In this document: positions 1-5,445 of the stretch, piece after piece
Layout of the letters: every line of letters begins with the position of its first letter
Numbering within the stretch: the stretch's first letter is position 1
NCBI GenBank assembly: GCA_009377735.1
Contig: WHTL01000126.1
Coordinates: forward strand, 1 to 9,987
Direction: 5' to 3'
Length of the DNA stretch: 9,987 bases
Origin: Acidimicrobiia bacterium
Lineage (GTDB): Bacteria; Actinomycetota; Acidimicrobiia; Spongiisociales; ZC4RG35
Notes under the pieces: model-generated
What the model saw: only the letters and a program-made list of their open reading frames with translations
The model's database searches: none
Told to the model about the DNA's origin: nothing
Program-made: the position numbers and the translations under genes

Positions 1-162
1 CGAGCCGGCCACCATTGCGCCAAGCCCCTCATGGCGGAACTCGGTGTGGTCGCAACGGCGCGCGCTTCGTTCCATATCTACAACAACCGGGAGGACGCGG
101 ACGCCTTGGTGGATGGAATCAAAAGGGCCATCGAGCTGTTCCAACCAACGAGGCCCCATTGA
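1..162 (+). CDS. sufS: SufS-type cysteine desulfurase, C-terminal end (5' end outside window)
   Basis: The frame is open from base 1 and ends at TGA 160-162, giving the last 53 residues of a PLP-dependent cysteine desulfurase. It begins with R-A-G-H-H-C-A, the RxGHHCA motif of group II (SufS/CsdA) desulfurases. The Cys in that motif carries the persulfide intermediate, so the catalytic loop is present. The following A-T-A-R-A-S-F-H-I-Y-N segment is the usual SufS C-terminal strand. SufS removes sulfur from L-cysteine and passes it to a scaffold or relay protein for Fe-S cluster assembly in the cytoplasm. A sufU gene starts 25 nt downstream, so the two are almost certainly one operon, as is usual in Gram-positive bacteria. 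The N-terminal part with the PLP lysine is outside the window. Confidence 0.93.
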   Translation, partial: RAGHHCAKPLMAELGVVATARASFHIYNNREDADALVDGIKRAIELFQPTRPH

Positions 163-187
163 ATCCCCCGACCTGGGTCTCACAACA

Positions 188-622
188 ATGAGTCTGGAAC
201 AGCTTTATCGCGAGGTAATCCTCGACCATTACCGCAACCCCCGGCACTCGGAACCGTTGAACAACGCCGATTCCCGTTCAGAAGGCGTCAACCCGATGTG
301 TGGCGACGAGGTGGCGGTGGCCATCGAACTCAACGATGACCACATCACCGACGTCTCTGTAACCGGAAAGGGCTGCTCCATCTCCCAGGCATCCGGGTCG
401 ATGATGGCTGAAGCCATCGTTGGCCTCAGCAAAGGTGAGCGGGAGGAACTCGCCGAGAAGTTCAAGGGCATGCTCTCCTCGGATGTCCCTCTCCCAGACC
501 CACCCGGCTCCACACTCGGAGACATGGAGTCCCTCGCCGGTGTCCGGGAGTACCCGGTGCGGATCAAATGCGCCCTACTCCCCTGGACCACCCTGGCCGA
601 GGCCACCAACGGCAGGCACTGA
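188..622 (+). CDS. sufU: SufU, zinc-dependent sulfur acceptor for SufS
   Basis: This is a 144-residue protein of the NifU_N/IscU-like family, the usual size for SufU. The N-terminus (M-S-L-E-Q-L-Y-R-E-V-I-L-D-H-Y-R-N-P) is typical. The zinc ligands known from Bacillus SufU are all present: Cys38 and Asp40 (N-P-M-C-G-D), Cys63 (G-K-G-C-S-I-S) and Cys128 (R-I-K-C-A-L-L-P-W). The insertion between the second and third Cys regions separates SufU from true IscU scaffolds. SufU takes the persulfide from SufS by zinc-ligand swapping and feeds the SUF machinery. ATG 188 was chosen because homology starts exactly there, although the frame is open back to 44 inside sufS. No strong Shine-Dalgarno sequence is visible, so translation may be coupled to sufS. 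A hairpin follows directly, so this is probably the last gene of the suf operon. Confidence 0.95.
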   Translation: MSLEQLYREVILDHYRNPRHSEPLNNADSRSEGVNPMCGDEVAVAIELNDDHITDVSVTGKGCSISQASGSMMAEAIVGLSKGEREELAEKFKGMLSSDVPLPDPPGSTLGDMESLAGVREYPVRIKCALLPWTTLAEATNGRH

Positions 623-626
623 TATC

Positions 627-680
627 TGTGGGGGGCCGATCTTTGCATCGGCTTCGCCTCGCAAAGTGAAGCCCCCCACA
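627..680 (+). terminator. Large hairpin at end of suf operon
   Basis: The arms TGTGGGGGGC (627-636) and GCCCCCCACA (671-680) are perfect 10-bp inverted complements. A second perfect pair, CTTTGC (641-646) with GCAAAG (661-666), sits inside, and GGC/GCC (650-652/656-658) caps the structure. It begins 5 nt after the sufU stop. There is no T-tract, so it is either a U-less intrinsic terminator, as is common in actinobacteria, or an mRNA 3'-end stabiliser. Confidence 0.7.
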
Positions 681-719
681 CCCCCCGAGCATTCCTTTCC
701 CTGGTCGCGACCGATCGGG

Positions 720-890
720 TCGCAGACGAGGCCAGGGGATGGTCCCCGCGTCTGGGCTCAGGAAACAACAGAGGGAGCGAGCACCGAACCGGTAGGCAGC
801 ATCCTGGGGAAGGTCCTCGGACCCTCTGATGACGCATCTGATCAGGTCTGGGTCTTCGTCACCCTTCGCTGAGCACATCAGCGAGGTGGG
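720..890. other. Candidate structured RNA or leader region (no gene seen)
   Basis: The 408 nt between sufU and the SLH gene hold no recognisable protein. This part is rich in perfect stems: CAGACG/CGTCTG (723-728/749-754) enclosing GGGGA/TCCCC (735-739/743-747); CAGAGGG/CCCTCTG (769-775/822-828) enclosing ACCG/CGGT (783-786/790-793); and CGCTGA/TCAGCG (867-872/878-883), extended by CACC/GGTG (860-863/885-888). A competing hairpin, GACCC/GGGTC (820-824/850-854) with CTGAT/ATCAG (826-830/841-845), uses the same bases as the 7-bp stem. It matches none of the RNase P, tmRNA, tRNA or common riboswitch core motifs I looked for. It could be a small RNA, a cis-acting leader for the gene at 1031, or chance in GC-rich DNA. 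The strand is not determined. Confidence 0.3.
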
Positions 891-1030
891 AGTAGACGAT
901 CACCTCCCGTCGTGGGATCGGGATCTAAACCAGCCGAACGGTGGTGGGTACGTATCAATATCCCCGGCTCGTCCTCTTTACCTGTCGTAGGAGGCGCATG
1001 AGGCGCCGGCGCTTGGGCAAAGGAGAACCC

Positions 1031-1846
1031 ATGACCTATTCAAAACACCGGAAGCGGATGCTGACGGTGCTTGCCATGATCGTCCTCGTGGCGATCCCAA
1101 TTGCGGTGGTGGCATCCGACGTCTTTGAGGACGTGCCCGATAGCAATGTCCACCACGACGACATCTCCTGGCTGGCAGATGCAGGCGTCACCCTGGGGTG
1201 CAACCCACCGGAGAACACCATGTTCTGTCCGGAGGACCCTGTTCTTCGTCAGCAGATGGCGTCGTTCTTGCGTCGTCTCGCCGAGAATCAGGTGGTCGAT
1301 GCCGGTCAGCTAGAGGGTATGACCGCCGACGAGCTGCTCGAGAACGTCCAGGGCCGACGCGGTCCAGCCGGTCCTGAGGGTCCTGCCGGTCCCGAGGGCC
1401 CCCGCGGTCCAGCCGGTCCTGCCGGTCCTGCTGGTCCTGCGGGGAACGCCAACGTTCACACCTTCGAGTTGACGGTGTTGGATACCGACTGGGACGTCGG
1501 CCTCCACTACGGAGACAACAACGTCTACCGGGGATACGACGTAGCCCCGTCGGATGTCGGGGGGAGAAATCTTCGTGAGTACTTCCTCAATGGGGGGACG
1601 GTTCTGGTCTACGGTCAGCCTGTCGGCAATAACGGATACAACGAGTGGAAGCTACTGCCCCATCTATTTTCACTTGATCTGGCTTCTCCATCAGACGACA
1701 TCGGGCTCCGGTTGGAGTACTCGGCTTCGCGGGGATCGCTGCACCTCACTGAGACGACCAACGGATGGGACTCAACGGTTCCGTTGGACAACGAGCTACC
1801 CGATGAGGTTCATTTCAGGTTCGTGCTGATCGACCCCGCACCCTGA
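1031..1846 (+). CDS. Exported SLH-domain protein with collagen-like stalk
   Basis: The product has 271 residues. ATG 1031 is preferred over an in-frame ATG at 941 because AGGAG (1021-1025) lies 5 nt upstream and the product then starts with a normal signal peptide: basic K5-R9, hydrophobic 11-28, likely cleavage near A28/S29. Residues 30-84 form one S-layer-homology-type repeat (D-V-F-E-D-V-P, then R-Q-Q-M-A-S-F-L-R-R-L) with the Cys57/Cys66 pair seen in actinobacterial SLH proteins. Residues 108-137 are ten Gly-X-Y triplets, mostly G-P-A and G-P-E, typical of bacterial collagen-like stalks. Residues 140-271 form a beta-rich domain (H-T-F-E-L-T-V, T-V-L-V-Y-G-Q, V-H-F-R-F-V-L-I-D) resembling the C-terminal domains of collagen-repeat proteins common in Bacteroidota. 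The likely role is a cell-surface protein anchored through SLH and displaying the C-terminal domain. A single SLH repeat may be too few for tight wall binding. Function and ligand are unknown. Confidence 0.88.
   Translation: MTYSKHRKRMLTVLAMIVLVAIPIAVVASDVFEDVPDSNVHHDDISWLADAGVTLGCNPPENTMFCPEDPVLRQQMASFLRRLAENQVVDAGQLEGMTADELLENVQGRRGPAGPEGPAGPEGPRGPAGPAGPAGPAGNANVHTFELTVLDTDWDVGLHYGDNNVYRGYDVAPSDVGGRNLREYFLNGGTVLVYGQPVGNNGYNEWKLLPHLFSLDLASPSDDIGLRLEYSASRGSLHLTETTNGWDSTVPLDNELPDEVHFRFVLIDPAP
1352..1444 (+). repeat. Collagen-like Gly-X-Y coding repeat
   Basis: About ten 9-nt units, mostly variants of GGTCCTGCC, encode G-P-A, G-P-E and G-P-R triplets (residues 108-138 of the SLH protein). Units near the 3' end are nearly identical (ggtcctgccggtcctgct), so copy number can change by slippage in steps of three residues without breaking the frame. 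Confidence 0.85.
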
Positions 1847-1968
1847 GCCATGGAGCAGGCCCACCACACCAATCGGACCATGGTGGCCAGGACCACGAAG
1901 GCCGCGACGGTCATGGTTGCCACATAGAAGAGCCCGGCGGCCGACTGGACACCCTTGTAGGTAGGCAC
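1810..1968 (-). CDS. Possible small single-span membrane protein or gene remnant
   Basis: On the minus strand a frame starting at GTG 1968 and stopping at TGA 1810-1812 encodes 52 residues. Residues 11-36 (A-G-L-F-Y-V-A-T-M ... R-L-V-W-W) form one clear membrane-spanning segment, with a short polar tail. The 3' end overlaps the SLH gene by 37 nt, head-on. No good Shine-Dalgarno sequence is visible, and I do not recognise a family. The frame is open only from an upstream TGA eight codons before the GTG. It could be a small membrane protein, the tail of a deleted membrane protein, or chance; the hydrophobic run is the only support. Confidence 0.2.
   Translation of the reverse strand: MPTYKGVQSAAGLFYVATMTVAAFVVLATMVRLVWWACSMAQGAGSISTNLK
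1858..1888 (+). terminator. Hairpin after the SLH gene
   Basis: GGCCCACCA (1858-1866) pairs with TGGTGGCC (1881-1888) with a single bulged C and a 14-nt loop. It starts 12 nt after the SLH stop codon. No T-tract follows. It may be a U-less terminator or a 3' stabiliser; the ACCATGGT palindrome inside the second arm makes an alternative fold possible. Confidence 0.3.
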
Positions 1969-2263
1969 GTCTAGGGTCTCGAGAATTCAGCAAGTCGGTG
2001 TAGAAAGCCGCGGATCGCACTGTGGCAGACTGGCGATGGAGAGATCCTGGCGGCTGTCAAACGCTGGAGTGAACTCGACGAACGCACCCCAAGTTGATCA
2101 TCGTCGGCTACCCCCAGCATGGGACGACCACATCCCCTCACCAGAGAGATAGAGAAGATTGAGGCGCCCGAGGCGGCACCCCGCCGATCCCCAGGCAAGC
2201 GCCTGTGCGCACTGAGCGGAGCCACTTTGGACCTGTTGCCGAGCACATGTCAGACTCAACACC
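1889..2263. other. Non-coding or eroded spacer
   Basis: Apart from the doubtful minus-strand ORF ending at 1810, I see no supportable gene here. Short frames exist on both strands, but none shows a family motif, a ribosome binding site or consistent codon use. The stretch separates an SLH gene from a hydrolase gene whose base usage differs from its neighbours, and it may be an old insertion boundary or eroded genes. Confidence 0.4.
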
Positions 2264-3031
2264 GTGACTGCTCCGGAAATCACCCATCTCGATGAAGCGA
2301 CCGTTCAGATCCGGCAGCCGAAGGCATCACATTGGGAGGCACCGTTCATCTTCCTGCTGTTCGGGCGTGACCGTGCGCTTCTGCTTGACAGCGGCGCGAC
2401 CAACGATGAGGCGGTCTTCCCGCTGCGAGGAACGGTCGACGGGCTGGTCGCAAAGTGGCTAAAGAATCATCCGAACCCCGGCTTCGAGCTCGTTGTTGCG
2501 CATACACACACCCACGGCGACCACATCGCAGGCGATCCGCTGTTCACAGACCGCCCGCACACGAGAGTCGTCGGCACGACGCTCGACGAGGTGCGCACGA
2601 ACTTCGGCTTCGTCAACTGGCCGGATTTTGTGGTGCCGTTCGATCTCGGCGACCGCGTCGTCGACGTGATCGGCGGACCTGGCCATCAGGAATCGGCCGT
2701 CGTGTTCTTCGACCGGACCAGCGGCATCCTGTTCACCGGCGACACCGTTTGTCCCGGCCACCTCTACGTGCGCGACACCGCCGCCTTCGTCGCGACGATC
2801 GAGCGGCTCATTAGCTTCAGGGATGCGCAGCGGGGTGCGGTACGCACGCTGCTCGGTGCCCACATCGAGATGTCGACGACGCCCGGTGTGCCCTATCCAC
2901 CGGGCACGGTGGAGCAGCCCGATGAGACGCCGCTCGCGATGCCGCCCAGGATCCTCGACGACGTCCGCGAAGCGCTGGATCTGCCCGGTGTACGCGCGGT
3001 GCGCGACCGGTACATCATCGTACGGCAGTGA
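2264..3031 (+). CDS. Metallo-beta-lactamase-fold hydrolase
   Basis: The product is 255 residues with a full set of metal-binding motifs of the metallo-beta-lactamase superfamily. H82-T-H84-G-D86-H87 is the HxHxDH motif, followed by H141 (G-G-P-G-H), D160 (F-T-G-D-T) and H200 (L-L-G-A-H). These are the ligands of a two-zinc hydrolase of the glyoxalase II/lactonase-like group. There is no signal peptide, so it should be cytoplasmic. The substrate cannot be told from sequence; thioester, lactone and phosphoester hydrolases all share this fold. The start is GTG 2264; an overlapping ATG at 2247 is in another frame, and no clear Shine-Dalgarno sequence is present, so the start is less certain than the domain. 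The gene uses GCG, CGC and GTC codons more than the genes to its left. It stands alone in this orientation, with a degraded module convergent to it. Confidence 0.88.
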   Translation: MTAPEITHLDEATVQIRQPKASHWEAPFIFLLFGRDRALLLDSGATNDEAVFPLRGTVDGLVAKWLKNHPNPGFELVVAHTHTHGDHIAGDPLFTDRPHTRVVGTTLDEVRTNFGFVNWPDFVVPFDLGDRVVDVIGGPGHQESAVVFFDRTSGILFTGDTVCPGHLYVRDTAAFVATIERLISFRDAQRGAVRTLLGAHIEMSTTPGVPYPPGTVEQPDETPLAMPPRILDDVREALDLPGVRAVRDRYIIVRQ

Positions 3032-3217
3032 GGCTCCCCGAAAGGGCGATGGTGGCGTCGGCGATGCGGTTGCAGAGCGAGATCCCGGTCACGCTCCCCG
3101 CTGCGGATCGTGCGACCTCCCCGACTCGAGACCAATCACCGGACTAGCGCAACACCCATGAAACCTTCCGACAAGGTCGCAGAAAATACCCATTTCCGTG
3201 CGACGTGGCGACATATC

Positions 3218-3424
3218 TCAGAGGCCGTCGTGGCAGGACACCACCACCGGCTTGTGCCGCGACAGGGTCGAGGCGGTGTCGGCGGTGAGCTGTTTGAGGG
3301 CGATGCTGACCGCATCAGGGAGGTGCGACCCGTAGTATTCCCGTTGAGGGAGCACGTCGACCACCTGAGCCCCTTCGGCCTCTATGAGTCGTAGTACCTG
3401 TTGGCGGTCATCGCTGATCCCTAT
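3218..3424 (-). pseudogene. Rhodanese-domain protein, broken (lost start, early stop)
   Basis: This minus-strand frame reads as the N-terminal part of a single-domain rhodanese. V-V-D-V-L-P-Q-R-E-Y is the usual first half, S-H-L-P-D-A-V-S-I-A-L the CH2A-like region, and V-V-V-S-C-H-D the active-site loop with the sulfur-carrying Cys. The relatives I recall read Y-C-x-D-x-x-C-D-L-S-P-R; here the frame reads S-C-H-D-G-L-stop-D-M-S-P-R, so a Cys codon seems to have become TGA (3218-3220). The rhodanese homology fades soon after it. The expected start is also damaged: AAAGGA (3437-3432) is an excellent Shine-Dalgarno sequence, but seven nt later there is ATA (3424-3422) instead of ATG. Rhodaneses move sulfane sulfur between thiols. 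It overlaps the 3' end of the thioredoxin-like gene by 17 nt, so the two were probably an operon. Confidence 0.7.
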
Positions 3425-3739
3425 GAGAGTGTCCTTTCTCAGCCTGGGCGATCGCTCGGTGGAGTTGCTCGGTGGAAGGCGACCCGGCGGTCCCGGTTTC
3501 CGTCTGATACACCCGACACGCCAAAGCAGGCTGCGCGTTCTTGTCTGCGAATGGGTCTACCCCGTCGACCAGCACGGTGGGCGAGCCGCGGAATCCTCGT
3601 TCCACCGCTTTTCGTAGCTGTCGATCAGCTCGCGCTCCACCGTGGCGTCCCAGCCTTCGGCGAGCAGGGTGGCGAGAGTTCGGTCGGTAGTCTCCCAGTT
3701 GGGGCATCCGTCGAAGTACTGGAGAGTGATCCGAATCAT
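3408..3739 (-). pseudogene. Small thioredoxin-like protein, one-base frameshift
   Basis: ATG 3739-3737 begins M-I-R-I-T-L-Q-Y-F-D-G-C-P-N-W, the start of a small thioredoxin-fold family frequent in actinobacteria. The frame runs through E-R-E-L-I-D-S-Y-E and then degenerates to a stop. In the -1 frame the protein resumes with K-A-V-E-R-G-F-R-G-S-P-T-V-L-V-D-G, D-P-F-A-D, L-A-C-R-V-Y and the C-terminal helix, ending at TGA 3408-3410. The switch is at the A4 run (TTTT 3609-3612 on the plus strand). Adding one A restores S-Y-E-K-A-V-E-R-G-F and a protein of about 110 residues, the family's usual size. Members have a single Cys in F-D-G-C-P-N-W rather than CxxC. Their role is not well defined, but similar proteins sit beside alkylmercury-lyase-like genes, as here. 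It is a real frameshift or a base-calling error. Confidence 0.82.
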
Positions 3740-3842
3740 CGCAGCCTCGCCGCTGCTGCCGGAGTGTCCACGTCCCAGGCACATGCGTTGACGGCGGACG
3801 TCGCTCTCGTACCGCCGATCGCCCCATCGGGACCTACCCGCT

Positions 3843-4288
3843 TCATTTCGCAGTGGATGCTCGTTCGGCCAGCACGGTGCCGAACATCCTTCGGTTTTGC
3901 CGTTCCCCGTAGGCGAAAGCACGGTCGAGGGGAAGGAGAACAGTGTTGGGGTGACTATCTGTCCATTCCCCGCCTGATTGGGCGGAGCTAAAGAAATGGA
4001 TGTAATGGCACGCGGTGACGATCAGCCGCATTGCCAAATTGGTCTCCCACGCTTCCGGTGAGTTCATCGACACCAGCACTCCATCGGGCTGGACGGATTC
4101 GACCGCGGCGGGGGAGACGGTGAGAGTGATGGCTTCTCCGGTGACCGGGGCTTTCGACTCGACCGATGCGGTGACTCCGAGCAGCTTGGGGAGGAACAGG
4201 GTGTCGGCGGCGCACCAGGTCCACAGGGGGGGCCGTTAACGACGAATCGGTGTTCGGTGGGGAGGGTGGACAGCCCGAAGATCCACCT
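3843..4288 (-). pseudogene. merB: Organomercurial lyase (MerB-like), N-terminus missing and frameshifted
   Basis: The segment starts in one frame with R-W-I-F-G-L-S-T-L-P-T-E-H-R-F-V-V-N-G and continues in another with L-W-T-W-C-A-A-D-T-L-F-L-P-K-L-L-G. It then runs through L-T-V-S-P and A-C-H-Y-I-H-F-F-S-S to a stop at 3843. This matches the C-terminal two thirds of alkylmercury lyase. The catalytic residues known from plasmid R831b MerB (Cys96, Asp99, Cys159) correspond to the C and D of W-C-A-A-D and the C of A-C-H-Y-I-H-F-F, and all are kept. MerB breaks the carbon-mercury bond of organomercurials. The frame changes at a run of seven C (G7 at 4226-4232 on the plus strand); eight C would give N-G-P-P-L-W-T-W-C in one frame. 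About 70 N-terminal residues, including the winged-helix part, are absent and replaced by the acetyltransferase sequence. Function is therefore doubtful. Confidence 0.85.
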
Positions 4289-4680
4289 ACGGATGGTTTG
4301 ATCGAGTACTCCCCGCCGGGCGCGAACCCAAACTGTGAGAACCACTCGGGTGGGGTGGCGACCACGCCGACCAATGGTTCGCCTGCGGCCTCGGCGGCGC
4401 CGAGGACGGTGTGCATCAACGCCTGGCCTACGCCGTGGCCGCGGTGAGCCGAATTCACCGACGGCGGGACCAGAGCCAGGACGGATGTGGTGTCCAGCGT
4501 GCCCCGGCTGGCCGCCACGTGACCAACTACCTCTTCGTTTTCTACAAGAGCGACGAAGGACATCTCGGTGATCCTGGCCGGATCGGCGTGAACCCTGTCG
4601 AAGAAGGACTCCGTGTAGACAGAGCCGAACAGATCGCGGACGGCCCCGGCGTCGGCGGGAAGCTCGCGGCGGATGATCAT
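3988..4680 (-). CDS. GNAT acetyltransferase, C-terminus replaced by out-of-frame merB sequence
   Basis: ATG 4680-4678 overlaps the TGA of the upstream permease (ATGA), so it is the fourth gene of the ABC operon. Residues 1-129 are a GNAT domain: M-I-I-R-R-E-L-P-A-D-A-G-A-V at the N-terminus, V-A-L-V-E-N-E-E-V-V-G-H-V as strands 2-3, and R80-G-H-G83-V-G85 as the acetyl-CoA pyrophosphate loop. P-E-W-F-S-Q-F-G-F-A-P is the usual late region. Homology stops around P129 (base 4294). The remaining 101 residues of the open frame, to TAG 3988-3990, are merB DNA read in the wrong frame, rich in Pro, Arg and Ser. About 40 native C-terminal residues with the last strands are missing, so activity is doubtful. 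Such enzymes transfer acetyl groups to small-molecule amines or protein N-termini; the substrate is unknown. With a multidrug-type exporter, modification of an exported compound is possible but unproven. Confidence 0.75.
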   Translation of the reverse strand: MIIRRELPADAGAVRDLFGSVYTESFFDRVHADPARITEMSFVALVENEEVVGHVAASRGTLDTTSVLALVPPSVNSAHRGHGVGQALMHTVLGAAEAAGEPLVGVVATPPEWFSQFGFAPGGEYSIKPSVGGSSGCPPSPPNTDSSLTAPPVDLVRRRHPVPPQAARSHRIGRVESPGHRRSHHSHRLPRRGRIRPARWSAGVDELTGSVGDQFGNAADRHRVPLHPFL

Positions 4681-5438
4681 CGGTCGTCGGTGAACCGGTA
4701 GGCGAGTGGGGCGACAGTGAGGGCTGCGGCCAACCAGCCGAACCCGATCAGGATCTGCCTGCCGTACTCGGTGATGGCGTCCCCGGTGGAGATGACGCCG
4801 CGGATGGCCTCGATGACCGCCGCGTGGGGGATGACATAGGGGACGAGATCAGGAAGGAGACCGGGAAGGGCCGCCACGGGGAACATGACGCCGGCGAAAC
4901 CGAACATCAGGAAGGAGACTGTCCCTCCAACGTTGGTGGCGGTCTGGGGGTTGGGTGTGAGCCCGGCGATAACGTACGCCAGGGCGATGGACGTCAAGGC
5001 CACCAAGGCGACGAGCGGGATGAACCACCAGAGGTTGGCTGTGATGGCGACCTGGCCGCCTACCAGCTTGCCGACGGCGAGCACAAGTGATGACGCCACC
5101 ACTCCTAGTCCGACATAGGTGAGCGTCTGGACGCCGATGAACCTTGCTGGAGAAAGCGGCGTTGTGGCCAGCCGTCTCAGGATGCCCCGGGCTTTGAAGC
5201 TGGAAGCGACCGCCACGGTGATGTCCTGGATCTGATACACCATCAGGAAGACGGCGAAGCCGGGGAGTACGAAGTCGAAGAAGTCAATGCTCCCGCCTCC
5301 GATCCCGAAGTCGAGATCCTCGATGAGACCAAAGAAGGCGATGTCCAGCGAGGAGGTGACGATGGCGAAGATCACCCCGCGGGAGCGGAGCATCATCTTC
5401 CAGCTGGAACCGAACAGGGGAAGGGTCTGTGCGGTCAC
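4677..5438 (-). CDS. ABC-2 type transporter permease (second of pair)
   Basis: The 253-residue integral membrane protein has six hydrophobic segments, near residues 22-40, 53-72, 103-124, 137-160, 171-191 and 228-247. Its layout is that of the ABC-2 (DrrB/NodJ-like) family. The cytoplasmic loop after segment 2, F-K-A-R-G-I-L-R-R-L-A-T-T-P-L-S-P, is the coupling-helix region typical of these exporters, and P-x-x-x-L-P-x-L-L-P near 187-200 is also characteristic. ATG 5438 lies 7 nt after the stop of the first permease, and its own TGA overlaps the next gene, so translation is coupled on both sides. It is likely to form a heterodimer with the first permease, driven by the ATPase encoded at the operon start. 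The transported compound is not evident; drug, antibiotic or lipid export are typical for the group. Confidence 0.92.
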   Translation of the reverse strand: MTAQTLPLFGSSWKMMLRSRGVIFAIVTSSLDIAFFGLIEDLDFGIGGGSIDFFDFVLPGFAVFLMVYQIQDITVAVASSFKARGILRRLATTPLSPARFIGVQTLTYVGLGVVASSLVLAVGKLVGGQVAITANLWWFIPLVALVALTSIALAYVIAGLTPNPQTATNVGGTVSFLMFGFAGVMFPVAALPGLLPDLVPYVIPHAAVIEAIRGVISTGDAITEYGRQILIGFGWLAAALTVAPLAYRFTDDR

Positions 5439-5445
5439 AACACTC

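Noticed and set aside
229..837. Minus-strand open frame opposite sufU
   Set aside because: It is antisense to a gene with all SufU ligands, and it continues through the terminator hairpin.
926..970. CTAAACCA...GAAC...GGTGGTGGGTACG resembles the start of a GEMM (c-di-GMP-I) riboswitch
   Set aside because: The GCAAAGCC core and the second conserved helix with its tetraloop receptor are missing, so only the first short stem matches.
941..1030. Longer N-terminus for the SLH protein from ATG 941
   Set aside because: The extra 30 residues are Arg-rich and would hide the signal peptide, and the Shine-Dalgarno sequence is in front of ATG 1031.
3605..3620. Programmed -1 frameshifting in the thioredoxin-like gene
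   Set aside because: The site reads C-GAA-AAG, not an X-XXY-YYZ heptamer. No pseudoknot is obvious, and neighbouring genes are broken too. A simple one-base loss is more likely.
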